A DNA stretch of 24,415 nt from CAYLYP01 sp964387795 (GTDB lineage: Bacteria > Bacteroidota > Bacteroidia > Bacteroidales > UBA7960), in NCBI GenBank assembly GCA_964387795.1, contig CAYLYP010000047.1:1-24415 (forward strand), written 5' to 3'. Below, in pieces: positions 14,494 to 23,606 of the stretch. How positions within the stretch are numbered: position 1 is the stretch's first letter; the number at the start of each line of letters is the position of its first letter. The position numbers were made by a program, and so were the translations under genes. The notes under the pieces were generated by a model. That model was not told the DNA's origin and made no database searches. It worked only from the letters and a program-made list of their open reading frames with translations.

Positions 14494-16278
14494 ATGGAAC
14501 CAAAAAGGACTTTTGATTTATTAGACAGGTATTTGAGCCTGTTTCCCAACAATGATGCATTTGGGATTAAAATAAACGGCATCTGGGAAAAAATCAGCGT
14601 TCAGGAATATAATAATAATGCCAGGTGGTTTGCCTTAGGCTTGCTTGAAATGGGATTTAAAAAAGGGGATAAAATTGCTACAATAACCCCAAACCGGCCC
14701 GAATGGAACTATGTTGATTTAGGGATGGCAATGCTTGGTGTGATCCATGTCCCTCTTTATACTTCTCTTAGTGTAAATGAATACCACTATGTTTTGGAGC
14801 ATTCCGATGCCAGGATGCTTATCGTTTCAGATAATAAGCTTCATTGCATCCTTAAGCCTGTCCTTAAAGATCTCCCTAATCTTGAATATGTATATACTTT
14901 TAATGCTGCTTCCAAAGGCACATGCTGGATGGAAGTTATTGAAAAGGGGAAAAGTTGCAGTGAAGAACAGCAAACAAGACTGGATAAGATAAAATCAGAA
15001 ATCATGGAGTCTGATTGTGCTTCATTAATATATACCTCCGGAACAACTGGTACTTCAAAAGGGGTTTTGCTTTCGCATAAAAACCTGGTAAGCAATTTTA
15101 TTGCAGCAGCAAAAGTGTTTAAACTTGGGCCACAAGACCGTTTTTTAAATATCCTGCCTTTATGCCATGTGGGTGGGCGCATGGGTAATTATCAGACCCA
15201 ATACTCCGGTGCGTGTATTTATTATGCCGAAAACATGGGAACCATTGCAGCGAACTTACAGGAGATAAAAGCAACAGGCTTTGATGCAGTCCCCAGGATC
15301 CTTGAAAAGGTATTTGATAATGTAATGGCTAAAGGAAGGAGCTTGAAAGGATTAAAAAAAGCCTTGTTCTTTTGGGCGGTAAATCTTGGTTTGCAATATC
15401 AACCTTTTGGAGAAAATGGCCTGGTCTATGAAATGAAACACAAAATAGCAGATCGTCTTATTTTTAGTAAATGGAGGGAAGCCCTGGGTGGTGAAGTAAA
15501 ATTGGTTGGTTGTGGGGGGGCAAGTTTGCAGCCACGTCTGGAAAAGATATTCTGGGCAGCAGGTATCCGGATTTTAAACATGTATGGCCTTACTGAAACA
15601 TCTCCCATAATAACAATCAACAGACAGGAAAAAGGATTATGTAAGCTGGGTTCTGTAGGCGCACTTATTGAAGGCGTTGAAGTGAAGATAAACGGGGATG
15701 GTGAAATACTTACCAGGGGCGATAACCTGATGTTAGGCTATTATAAGGATGATGAGCTGACACATTCCGTGATTGATGCTGAGGGTTGGTTTCATACCGG
15801 AGATGTTGGAAATTGGGTTGAAGGGAAATACCTTAGTGTGACAGACAGGAGGAAGGAAATATTTAAGCTCTCAAATGGAAAGTTCATAGCACCCCAGCCC
15901 ATTGAGAACAAATTAAAAGAATCTGCTTTTATTGATCAGGCAATGGTTGTTGGTGAACACCAGAAATTTGCTTCTGCCCTCTTGCTGCCTGATTTTAAAT
16001 ATCTCAAGGAATGGTGCGAGATGAACAAACTGTTTTCCGGCCAGAAAAATTATGAGCTGATAAGCCTGATGGAAGTGAAACAAGCAATAAATGACGAAAT
16101 AAGCAGGCTTAATAAATCCTTATCAGAGCCGGAACGTATCATGAGATACAGAATTGTAACAGATGACTGGTCACCTTCAACCGGAGAATTATCAGCATCC
16201 CTGAAGTTAAAAAGAAAGGTCATTGAATCAAAATATAAGGAAACCCTTGAATCCATATATAGCAGGCATTCATATTAA
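14494..16278 (+). CDS. Long-chain acyl-CoA synthetase (AMP-forming)
   Basis: This enzyme activates fatty acids with ATP to acyl-AMP and then acyl-CoA. The 594-residue product from the ATG at 14494 has the AMP-binding P-loop YTSGTTGTSKG (180-190), NMYGLTETSP (YGLTET at 364-369), GWFHTGD (431-437) and the KEIFKLSNGKFIAPQPIE C-terminal hinge with the catalytic Lys region. These and the length (about 590-600) match the FadD15-like long-chain group of Bacteroidota. It is soluble, with no signal peptide. It opens an operon: the GNAT-type gene starts 21 bp after its stop and the flavoprotein gene 25 bp after that. The context suggests it supplies acyl-CoA for a lipid made by the next two enzymes; this is inference, and general fatty-acid uptake is an alternative. 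Confidence 0.92.
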   Translation: MEPKRTFDLLDRYLSLFPNNDAFGIKINGIWEKISVQEYNNNARWFALGLLEMGFKKGDKIATITPNRPEWNYVDLGMAMLGVIHVPLYTSLSVNEYHYVLEHSDARMLIVSDNKLHCILKPVLKDLPNLEYVYTFNAASKGTCWMEVIEKGKSCSEEQQTRLDKIKSEIMESDCASLIYTSGTTGTSKGVLLSHKNLVSNFIAAAKVFKLGPQDRFLNILPLCHVGGRMGNYQTQYSGACIYYAENMGTIAANLQEIKATGFDAVPRILEKVFDNVMAKGRSLKGLKKALFFWAVNLGLQYQPFGENGLVYEMKHKIADRLIFSKWREALGGEVKLVGCGGASLQPRLEKIFWAAGIRILNMYGLTETSPIITINRQEKGLCKLGSVGALIEGVEVKINGDGEILTRGDNLMLGYYKDDELTHSVIDAEGWFHTGDVGNWVEGKYLSVTDRRKEIFKLSNGKFIAPQPIENKLKESAFIDQAMVVGEHQKFASALLLPDFKYLKEWCEMNKLFSGQKNYELISLMEVKQAINDEISRLNKSLSEPERIMRYRIVTDDWSPSTGELSASLKLKRKVIESKYKETLESIYSRHSY

Positions 16279-16299
16279 CACCATCATCTTTCAGCTATT

Positions 16300-17475
16300 A
16301 TGATAATAAAAGAAGTAAAGACAAGAAGTGATAAAAAAGCATTCCTTGATGTTGCAAGAGTGCTTTACAAAAATAATCCCATTTGGGTGTGTCCATTTGA
16401 TAAAGAAATTGAATCCATCTTTGATCCGGCCAGGAATGTTTATTTTAAACATGGGGAAGCTATCCGATGGGTGCTTTTAAGTCCTGATAACCGGCTTATT
16501 GGAAGGATAGCAGCATTTATTGATAACCATACTGCACATAAACAGGACCAGCCAACAGGAGGCATTGGTTTCTTCGAATGTATTGATGATAAAGATGCTG
16601 CTTTTTTGTTGTTTGATACAGCACGCGAATGGCTCAGGGAAAAAGGAATGGAAGCCATGGATGGCCCGATTAACTTTGGGGAAACAGATAAATACTGGGG
16701 ATTGCTCGTTGATGGATTTACTCATCCATCCTATGAGATTGCTTACAATCCCCCATATTATAAACAACTTTTTGAATCCTATGGTTTTCAAACATATTAT
16801 AAGCAGGAAGGCTTTCATCTTGATGTCAAAAAAGAGCTCCCGGCCAAATTCCTAAAAATTGCTGAATGGCTTTCCCAAAAGCCTGATTTTACGTATAAGC
16901 ATTTTCAATGGAAAAATGCCGATTCCTTTGTTAATGATTTTGTAGTTGTCTTTAATGAAGCATGGGCTTCTTTTAAAGAAAACTTTGAGCCCATCGAAGA
17001 GGCATACATAAAAAAAACGCTTAAGAAAGCCAAAGCTATCATTGATGAGGAATTTATCTGGTTTGCCTATTATAAAGGAAAGCCTATTGCGATTTATCTT
17101 ATGTATCCTGATGTAAACCAAATACTCAGGCATTTAAATGGCAAACTTGATCTTATTGGGATGATAAAATTCCTGTATCTCAAGAGAAAGAAAACAATGA
17201 CAAGGGCCAGGGGAGTATTGATGGGGGTAATCCCTGCTTTCCAGGGCAGAGGGATAGAGTCGGGCTTTATCCTCAATATCGCAAAGGTGATGCAAAGAAA
17301 GCCCCATTATACTGAAATTGAATTCTCATGGGTAGGAGATTTTAATCCAAAGATGCGAAAGATATTCATGGCAGTGGAAAGCGTTCCGGCCAAACACTAT
17401 ATCACCTACCGCTATTTGTTTGACAGAAATAAGCCTTTTAAAAGGTATCCAATCCCAAATGAAGAAAAGAATTAA
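16300..17475 (+). CDS. Large GNAT-fold acyltransferase (YghO-like family)
   Basis: This 391-residue protein belongs to an uncharacterised group of long GNAT-like acyltransferases. The N-terminal part reads VKTRSDKKAFLDVARVLYKNNP-type (cut here) and has RIAAFIDNHTAHK. The middle has the hallmark MDGPINFGETDKYWGLLVDG followed by YNPPYYKQLFESYGF. The C-terminal GNAT domain has the acyl-CoA pyrophosphate loop GVIPAFQGRGIE (QGRGIE at 315-320) and a final EIEFSWVGDFNPKMRKI. Substrates are unknown. It may acylate an amine using the CoA thioester made by the upstream synthetase; that is inferred from the operon. It has no membrane helix or signal peptide. FemAB-like peptidyl transferases share the fold and remain an alternative. 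Confidence 0.75.
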   Translation: MIIKEVKTRSDKKAFLDVARVLYKNNPIWVCPFDKEIESIFDPARNVYFKHGEAIRWVLLSPDNRLIGRIAAFIDNHTAHKQDQPTGGIGFFECIDDKDAAFLLFDTAREWLREKGMEAMDGPINFGETDKYWGLLVDGFTHPSYEIAYNPPYYKQLFESYGFQTYYKQEGFHLDVKKELPAKFLKIAEWLSQKPDFTYKHFQWKNADSFVNDFVVVFNEAWASFKENFEPIEEAYIKKTLKKAKAIIDEEFIWFAYYKGKPIAIYLMYPDVNQILRHLNGKLDLIGMIKFLYLKRKKTMTRARGVLMGVIPAFQGRGIESGFILNIAKVMQRKPHYTEIEFSWVGDFNPKMRKIFMAVESVPAKHYITYRYLFDRNKPFKRYPIPNEEKN

Positions 17476-17500
17476 AACATCCTTATAACACCCAAAATAA

Positions 17501-18934
17501 ATGAATTACGACATTGTCATTATTGGAGGAGGGCTTGGAGGACTAACTGCCGGAGCAAAGCTTTCAAAGGAAGGAAAAAAAGTTTTACTGCTTGAGCAAC
17601 ATGACAGGCCGGGAGGGTGTGCAACAACTTTTGCAAGAAAGGATTTCACATTTGAGGTAGGGCTTCATGAAATGGATGGTCCCCACCCCCGTGATTTAAA
17701 AGTAAAAATATTCAGGGATCTTGGAATTACAGACAAAGTCTCATTACTTATTGTGCCTGAATTCTATCGTTTTGTAAATGGAAGGCAAGACCTGGTGATG
17801 CCCCATGACCCACTGAAAGCACAGGAGCTTTTAAACGAGAGGTTTCCTGAAGAAACTCAGGGAATACAAACCTACTTTAACTATATCTTCAATTACAAAA
17901 AGCTACTGGCAGATATCCCCGACAGAAGTATTGGGGAATTTCTTGATGAACATATAAAAAATGATGAGCTTAAATTGATTCTTTTGGGCAATTTAGGCTA
18001 TTTTCATGACGATCCTTATACTTTATCCCTTGGCTATTATTTGGTTGCTCAGGGGAGCTATTTTGGGGGCGCAGCAAGCTTTATTAAGGGTGGTTCCCAA
18101 CAGCTCTCAAATACCCTTATGGATGTTATTGTTAAATGTGGAGGCACAGTATGCCTGAACAGCAGATGCACTGAGATCATCTCTGATGGGGAAAGGATTT
18201 CAGGAATTAAATACGAAAGAAAGCTAAAGGGAATTGTTGAGCAAGCCGAAGCTTATGCCAAAGAAATAATTGTGAATGCATCTGTTCCCGACCTGGCTGA
18301 TAAACTTCTGCCCTCAGGATACAGGGAAGCCCTTTCAGAAAAAATAAAGGGGCTTAAAAACGGTGCTTCACTGCTAACTGTGTATTATGGTTTTAATAAA
18401 CCCCTGAAGGATATTGGCAATAAACACTATTCTTCTTTTGTGTTTGATCCGACTGTTAAGGCCCCAAAAGATATATATCAAAATAACCATGAGGGTTTTG
18501 AAAAACGCAGCTTTACCTTTGTCGAATATAGCCAGTTGGATTCAGGATTATGCCCAAAAGGAAAAGGCATTGGTGCCGTGTGTTGTATTGACTACACCTC
18601 CGATTGGGAAGGATTGAGCCGACAGGAATACCTTAAAAAGAAAGCAGATGTACTGGATATCATTACTTCCCGATGCGAAAAGCTAATCCCTGGCTTTCGG
18701 GATGCAATAGCCTATGCAGAAGTTGGCACTTCCCTAACCGTTAAAAAATACACCCTTAACCCATCAGGGGCAGTATATGGCTTTGCCCGGAATCCAGGTA
18801 TCAGTACCGATTATCTTTCCTCCCTTCCTGAAAACATCCATATCGCATCTGCCTGGGGCAAATTTGGTGGTGGTTTTTCAGGGGCAATATATAGTGGTTA
18901 CATGGCAGCCATGGATATCCTCAGAAAAAAATAA
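17501..18934 (+). CDS. FAD-dependent oxidoreductase, retinol saturase / carotenoid isomerase (CrtI-like) family
   Basis: The 477-residue product has an N-terminal dinucleotide-binding motif GGGLGG (9-14) with LLEQHDRPGGCATTFAR. This is followed by FEVGLHEMDG, which resembles the FxxGxH motif of all-trans-retinol 13,14-reductases and CrtISO rather than true phytoene desaturases. The C-terminal FAD contact HIASAWGKFGGGFSGAIYSG is intact. Such enzymes reduce, desaturate or isomerise polyene or unsaturated acyl chains. It is the third gene of the acyl-CoA synthetase operon, and no other carotenoid gene (crtB, crtY) is nearby, so the substrate may be an unsaturated lipid rather than a carotenoid. 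Its stop is 33 bp from the convergent TPR gene. Confidence 0.82.
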   Translation: MNYDIVIIGGGLGGLTAGAKLSKEGKKVLLLEQHDRPGGCATTFARKDFTFEVGLHEMDGPHPRDLKVKIFRDLGITDKVSLLIVPEFYRFVNGRQDLVMPHDPLKAQELLNERFPEETQGIQTYFNYIFNYKKLLADIPDRSIGEFLDEHIKNDELKLILLGNLGYFHDDPYTLSLGYYLVAQGSYFGGAASFIKGGSQQLSNTLMDVIVKCGGTVCLNSRCTEIISDGERISGIKYERKLKGIVEQAEAYAKEIIVNASVPDLADKLLPSGYREALSEKIKGLKNGASLLTVYYGFNKPLKDIGNKHYSSFVFDPTVKAPKDIYQNNHEGFEKRSFTFVEYSQLDSGLCPKGKGIGAVCCIDYTSDWEGLSRQEYLKKKADVLDIITSRCEKLIPGFRDAIAYAEVGTSLTVKKYTLNPSGAVYGFARNPGISTDYLSSLPENIHIASAWGKFGGGFSGAIYSGYMAAMDILRKK

Positions 18935-18967
18935 TACTGCTGGCTGTTATACCAGAAAGGTTTATAC

Positions 18968-20914
18968 TTAGAAAATCTCCTTAAGGATGTATTTTGCATC
19001 CTCTTCGCATATTTTTTTATCTACCAGCTCCTGAAGGTTTTTCTTTGCCCCATCAATGTAGTAAGTATTTTTTTTGTTTGCTTTGTTTGTAGCCTCATAC
19101 AGCTGACAGGCTTTTTCTTTCTCGCCCAGCCTCAGGTAGGATAATGCAATATTAAACTGGGTATTAATAAGCTCTTTGTCCAATAAATAAGCTCGGTTTG
19201 AATACTCGATACACTTGTTAAAATCCCCTTTTTTGTAATATATCCATCCAATTTGGCAAATACTTAAACTATAATCAGGGTTCACTTCCAATGATTTGAA
19301 TAAATCTTCCAAGGCCCTGTCATATTGTTCCATGTAAAAATAGTTCATGCCCCTCATGAAATAAGCCGAGTAGGACAATGAATCCATTTGTAAGATCTGA
19401 TTATAATATTCATTTGATTTATCAAAATCATCCATAGCATGGTAAACAAAACCAATCTTGTCGATGCTAACGACATCAAGATTGTTTGTATTTAAAGCCA
19501 TTGTATAATCATTCAATGCCAATTGGTATTCCTTAAGCCTCAGGTATGCATCACCTCGTGCTAAAAAACTTTGAGGATTGCTTTCGTTTAAAGCAATGCA
19601 GGAAGAATAATCAGTTACAGCTTCTTTATATTTTTTTAGTTTGAAATAACAATTTCCCCTTTCAAAAAACGCATTTTCCTTTTTATTATTCAATCGTATT
19701 GATTTTGAATAAACCTTAATGGCTTTTTTCAACTCATCCTTTGCCACATAACACTGGCCAATTAAATCATTATAATAGGAATTATAAGGTTTTAAGCGTG
19801 CAGCAAGTGTAAAATCAGCCAGTGCTTTATCAAATGAGCCAATTAAATAATACGACAATCCTCGCTGAGCATAAACTTCCGGATTTCCTTTATTAAGGTC
19901 AATTGATTTTGTATAATCAAAAATTGCTTTTTCATATTGCTCATGGTCATAAAAAAGCTGTGCCCTGTTGTTATAAGCTAAAATATACTTTGGTTGATAT
20001 TCAATGGTCTGGTTATAATACTTCAATGCACTATCAAGCTCATTGAGTTGATAATATGAAACCCCAATATTATTATAAGGCGGGACATAAACTGGATTTG
20101 CTTTTATGGCATTATAAAATTGAGGGATAGCCATTTTAGGATCTCCAACATATAGATAATATCGCCCCAGTTCATTATATGCCATTGGGTTTTTTGAATA
20201 AAGTCTTATTGAAGTCTCAAAGTCCTTTTTAGCTTCATCAGGCATGTTAAGGTTCATATTACACACCCCCCTGTAGGCATATCCTAAAGCATAAGATGGG
20301 AATGCATCAATGGCCTTACTCAGATGCTCTTTGCTGAGCAACCAAATACCAATATTATAAAATCGCTTGCCTAAAAAAGCATTATGCTCTAATGTGTTCG
20401 GATATTTTTGCTGAAATTGATAGGTCTGGCTTACAGCTCTAATAATATTATTATGTATGGCCTCATCAAATATAAAAATACGATTCAAAAGCTTGGCATT
20501 TTTCATTTCTGCCAATAAGGTTTTAAGTGCAGGTTTTTTATAAACACTTTCAGGGACAAACACCCTGTGAAAGTATTTTTTCAAAAGTGCAATATCTTCA
20601 GGAATAATATCGCTGCTGTTTATCAGGCTTAATAAATAATAAAGTTCAAGATATTCGTATTCAGCAAATCTATTTGTCTGTTCTTCTTCATTTAACTTTG
20701 TCAATCCATTAAGTATGTTTTGCAGGCCTTCATCCAAACTGTCATTTTCCAACTGCCGGAACCCGCTTTGCAACAAATACTGATAATCACTTTTGTTGTT
20801 TTTATTATAATACGCATCAAGGAAACTACTTTTTAATGTATCCCCTGATTCTGAACCAAACAACTGAATAGAAAAAAATACAAATCCAATAAGGACAACA
20901 AAGAATTTGTTCAT
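18968..20914 (-). CDS. Secreted tetratricopeptide-repeat protein
   Basis: The 648-residue product begins with a signal peptide (MNKFFVVLIGFVFFSIQLFG) and so is periplasmic or surface-exposed. The N-terminal 190 residues have no recognised domain. From about residue 195 to the end run about 12 consecutive TPRs, typified by YxxRGxxYxxxxxYxxAxxDYxxxIxLNPxNxxA (spread over PMAYNELGRYYL, YNNIGVSYYQL, VYAQRGLSYY, FFERGNCYFKL, YFMRGMNYFYM). TPR arrays form a right-handed helical scaffold for protein binding; the partner is unknown. There is no C-terminal kinase, LuxR or OmpA domain. It is a single gene, convergent with the flavoprotein gene and followed upstream by a long gap. It could belong to a surface complex, but nothing nearby says which. 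Confidence 0.85.
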   Translation of the reverse strand: MNKFFVVLIGFVFFSIQLFGSESGDTLKSSFLDAYYNKNNKSDYQYLLQSGFRQLENDSLDEGLQNILNGLTKLNEEEQTNRFAEYEYLELYYLLSLINSSDIIPEDIALLKKYFHRVFVPESVYKKPALKTLLAEMKNAKLLNRIFIFDEAIHNNIIRAVSQTYQFQQKYPNTLEHNAFLGKRFYNIGIWLLSKEHLSKAIDAFPSYALGYAYRGVCNMNLNMPDEAKKDFETSIRLYSKNPMAYNELGRYYLYVGDPKMAIPQFYNAIKANPVYVPPYNNIGVSYYQLNELDSALKYYNQTIEYQPKYILAYNNRAQLFYDHEQYEKAIFDYTKSIDLNKGNPEVYAQRGLSYYLIGSFDKALADFTLAARLKPYNSYYNDLIGQCYVAKDELKKAIKVYSKSIRLNNKKENAFFERGNCYFKLKKYKEAVTDYSSCIALNESNPQSFLARGDAYLRLKEYQLALNDYTMALNTNNLDVVSIDKIGFVYHAMDDFDKSNEYYNQILQMDSLSYSAYFMRGMNYFYMEQYDRALEDLFKSLEVNPDYSLSICQIGWIYYKKGDFNKCIEYSNRAYLLDKELINTQFNIALSYLRLGEKEKACQLYEATNKANKKNTYYIDGAKKNLQELVDKKICEEDAKYILKEIF

Positions 20915-21281
20915 GATTAAAACTGTTTTTTTAGCATTAAAACATTTCTGGTTTTTAATTTGAATTACGATATTACCAATCAGATATATTTATCCTGTTA
21001 AGTCCAAAACTGTAATGCTGATATGGCAACAGAAATTGAATAATATCCTGAATCAATTGATAATAAATGTAAACGATATTCAAATTTAAAATCAAAATTA
21101 GTAAAAAGTTTATTAAAACTGATGAATCGTATACTATTCTTTCTTCTTGCTGGTTTCAATATCCTACGGTGAAAATGATAAGCCTTTTTATCATGGATTT
21201 CGTATAGCATTTAGTAATTATTGAAAAAAATAAATACTGTTTTTACTATTAACGTCTTTGCTGTTTTGATAATGGTTGATT

Positions 21282-21452
21282 GTGAACAAATACGATGCTT
21301 TTCGTGAAAAAATCTTTTTAGGGTTATTAAAAGAGGCTTCCTTATCTAATAAAGCAGGGGAGAAGTCTGCTAAATTGCTGGTATGTTATATTCATGGCTT
21401 AAAATGTCATGCTTTTTTGTTGCTTCTTTCGATAAATTCTTTTGAGAATTGA
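21282..21452 (+). pseudogene. Possible small or decayed coding fragment
   Basis: A 56-codon frame begins with GTG (an in-frame stop lies at 21270-21272). The first 30 residues (NKYDAFREKIFLGLLKEAS, then LSNKAGEKSAKLLV) have the charged/hydrophobic alternation of a helical protein start, after which it becomes low-complexity Leu/Ser. I do not recognise the family. It may be a small protein, the 5' end of a decayed gene, or chance. Confidence 0.15.
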
Positions 21453-21514
21453 TAAGTTTATATTGTGCTTCGCTTCACAAACTTCAAACACTTTTTCAAT
21501 TATTCCTACTTATA

Positions 21515-21625
21515 TTAATCCCCAACTACGGTTCTTGCCTTTTTGTAGTTATCTTCTATTGGTGCATTCTTAACAAATCTGTAACAATCTTCGGGCTTGG
21601 TTGCAAATTCTGTCCAAATGAAATA
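21515..21625 (-). pseudogene. Possible C-terminal gene remnant
   Basis: The minus-strand open stretch lacks a start codon and is preceded by a stop. It encodes FIWTEFATKPEDCYRF followed by VKNAPIEDNYKKARTVVGD and then TAA. The sequence looks like a genuine protein end but I cannot name the family. It lies 77 bp downstream of the ABC transporter stop. Confidence 0.15.
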
Positions 21626-21701
21626 TTAGAAAATCCATTCAGAATGAGAATAAGCTGAATTAAAATTAATTTTTTAATATTTGTTTTTTTGTCCTGACTT
21701 T

Positions 21702-23486
21702 TTAATTCGAATCAACTGTCTTGTTGATTTTTTCAATATTCATGCTGTTTGCCATGGCTGTAAATATTTGATAATAATTTCCTTTTAAATTATACAAATA
21801 TTCGTGGTTGCCCTTTTCTACACATCTGCCTTTTTCTAAAACAACAATGTTAGATGCATCAATGATTTGAGAAATACTATGCGATACAATAATAACTGTC
21901 CTGTTTTTTTTAATTGCATCTAAAGATTTTTTTATTTCCTGAGTAGCAATAGCATCCAGGCTTGCTGTCGGCTCATCTAAGAAAATGATGGGTGGATTTT
22001 TTAGAAATAATCGTGCTATTGCGATGCGTTGTTGTTGTCCGCCTGATAGTAAGCTGGCATCTGACTGATAGCCTTTTGGTAAGCTAACAATTTGTTCGTG
22101 GATATATGCTTTTTTTGCGGCTTCAATTATTTCTTCATGGGAGGCCTGGGGCTTGCCATAAAGGATGTTTTCTTCAATTGTGCCTTTGAAAATATGGTTT
22201 TTTTGAAGCACCAATCCTATGTTATTTCTTAAAAATTGGGTGTCATATTCGTTCAAATCCACTCCATCCAGTAAAATCGTCCCATTAGTTGGTAAATAAA
22301 ACTTATCCAATAAATTGATTATGGTGCTTTTACCTGCTCCACTCAAACCAACCAATGCAGAGGTTTCGTTTTGTTTAATAGTGAAATTCAGTTGTTCAAG
22401 TGCTTTTGTTCCATTAGGATACACAAAATCAACGTTTTTAACTTCTATCAGGCCATTTATTTTTTCTGGTTTATAACTTCCACTTAATTCACGTTCATGA
22501 TCTGCTTCAATGATGTCGAAAAATCCTTCAGAATAGATTAATGCATCGTTTACTTCATCATATATTCTGTGAAGCTGTCTTATCGGAGCCGAGACATTAT
22601 TAAACAGCATTATGTGAAACATGATTGCTCCAATGGTCATAGAACCTTTTAATACAAAATAAGCAGTTAATATAATGATAATCACTATGCCAATTTGTTC
22701 CACAAAACTCTTTATACTGTCAAAAATGAAACTTGTTTTACGAGTCTCCATTTGATTTTCAGTTATATCATACTGAATCTTTTGATGACGTTGGCTCTCT
22801 AAGCTCTCTCTTACAAAGGACTTAATTACTGTTATTGATTCTATCAAACTGATGATTCCATTGTTTCTTGTTTCTCTATATTTTCGCATCCGCCTTCTAA
22901 ATCCACTTAATTTGTTGGCTTGCGTTTGGCTGATGAAAAAATATACTGGTATTATGCACAGACTTACCAAACCTACATAAAAATTAGCATAAAACATTAA
23001 TATTAAAGCTACTATTGCATTAGCAAACAAAGGCAATATGTCAATAAAGAAGTTTTGGACCAATCTGGTTAAACTACTAATTCCTAAGTCGATACGGGTC
23101 TGTAACTTTCCACTTTCGTTTTCAGTAGTAGAATAAAATTCCAAACGATAGGTTAGTATTTTTTCTACAACTGTTTGAGCAATATCTCTGGATATGAAGA
23201 TTCTAAGTTTTTCACCATAGAATTTGTGCCCAAAATTCACAACAGATTGCACCCCTTCTTTTATTAGCAGAATAATACTTATTATTCCAAGTAGTTTAAA
23301 TCCCTTTATTAGAGGCTCCCCGGCAACCATTAAATCACTGATAGAATCAACGGTATATTTCAGGATAATAGCATTAACCTGTGCCGCAAAAGATCCCAGT
23401 AAGGTCAATGCTAATGCAGCGAAAACCATGAATTTATATGGTTTAACAAAGGAATATACTTTAGTAAATAGTCCAATTATTGTCAT
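21702..23486 (-). CDS. ABC exporter half-transporter (membrane domain fused to ATPase)
   Basis: The 594-residue product is a type IV exporter half that works as a dimer. The first ~310 residues form the membrane domain with six predicted helices (for example FMVFAALALTLLGSFAAQV, LFANAIVALILMFYA, GIVIIIILTAYFVL). The ATPase domain (about 345-585) has Walker A GLSGAGKST (380-388), signature LSGGQQQRIA (from 480), Walker B with Asp504-Glu505 in FLDEPTASLDA, and the switch HS in IIVSHSISQI. All catalytic residues are present. This group covers MsbA-like lipid flippases and drug or peptide exporters; the substrate cannot be read from sequence. There is no N-terminal C39 peptidase domain, so it is not a bacteriocin processor-exporter. 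It starts 120 bp after the ADP-ribosylglycohydrolase gene on the same strand. Confidence 0.9.
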   Translation of the reverse strand: MTIIGLFTKVYSFVKPYKFMVFAALALTLLGSFAAQVNAIILKYTVDSISDLMVAGEPLIKGFKLLGIISIILLIKEGVQSVVNFGHKFYGEKLRIFISRDIAQTVVEKILTYRLEFYSTTENESGKLQTRIDLGISSLTRLVQNFFIDILPLFANAIVALILMFYANFYVGLVSLCIIPVYFFISQTQANKLSGFRRRMRKYRETRNNGIISLIESITVIKSFVRESLESQRHQKIQYDITENQMETRKTSFIFDSIKSFVEQIGIVIIIILTAYFVLKGSMTIGAIMFHIMLFNNVSAPIRQLHRIYDEVNDALIYSEGFFDIIEADHERELSGSYKPEKINGLIEVKNVDFVYPNGTKALEQLNFTIKQNETSALVGLSGAGKSTIINLLDKFYLPTNGTILLDGVDLNEYDTQFLRNNIGLVLQKNHIFKGTIEENILYGKPQASHEEIIEAAKKAYIHEQIVSLPKGYQSDASLLSGGQQQRIAIARLFLKNPPIIFLDEPTASLDAIATQEIKKSLDAIKKNRTVIIVSHSISQIIDASNIVVLEKGRCVEKGNHEYLYNLKGNYYQIFTAMANSMNIEKINKTVDSN

Positions 23487-23606
23487 CTGACATTTTTAAT
23501 TCAATGAACTTTGTCAGGCTTTTGTTCCTTAAATAAATCATTTCAAAATATTGATTCAGTTAAGGTCTTTCATTCGATGACTGCAAGTTCTGTTATTTGC
23601 AATTAC

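Larger units (their letters stand above)
20915..21701. other. 787-bp gap without a convincing gene
   Basis: This is very AT-rich DNA between two minus-strand genes. Open stretches are short and unfamiliar. On the plus strand a GTG-started 56-codon frame (21282-21452) begins NKYDAFREKIFLGLLKEAS. On the minus strand a 36-codon stretch without a start (21625 to 21515) ends NAPIEDNYKKARTVVGD and a stop. Both have coding-like composition but could be chance. They may be remnants of decayed genes. I see no hairpin terminator, tRNA or repeat here. Confidence 0.45.

Noticed and set aside
13149..18934. Reading the deaminase and the lipid-type operon as a single defence island
   Set aside because: The two units are divergent, none of the lipid genes is a known defence component, and no nuclease, toxin or recombinase is nearby.
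18935..18967. Possible hairpin (CTGG/CCAG) between the flavoprotein and TPR genes
   Set aside because: The stem is only 4 bp and has no T tract on either strand, so it is not called as a terminator.
20998..21210. 70-codon minus-strand frame in the gap before the TPR gene
   Set aside because: Unfamiliar, composition of AT-rich random DNA, no promoter or conserved motif.
21449..21658. 69-codon plus-strand frame in the same gap
   Set aside because: Hydrophobic Phe/Leu/Cys-rich run expected from AT-rich noncoding DNA; the opposite strand looks more protein-like.
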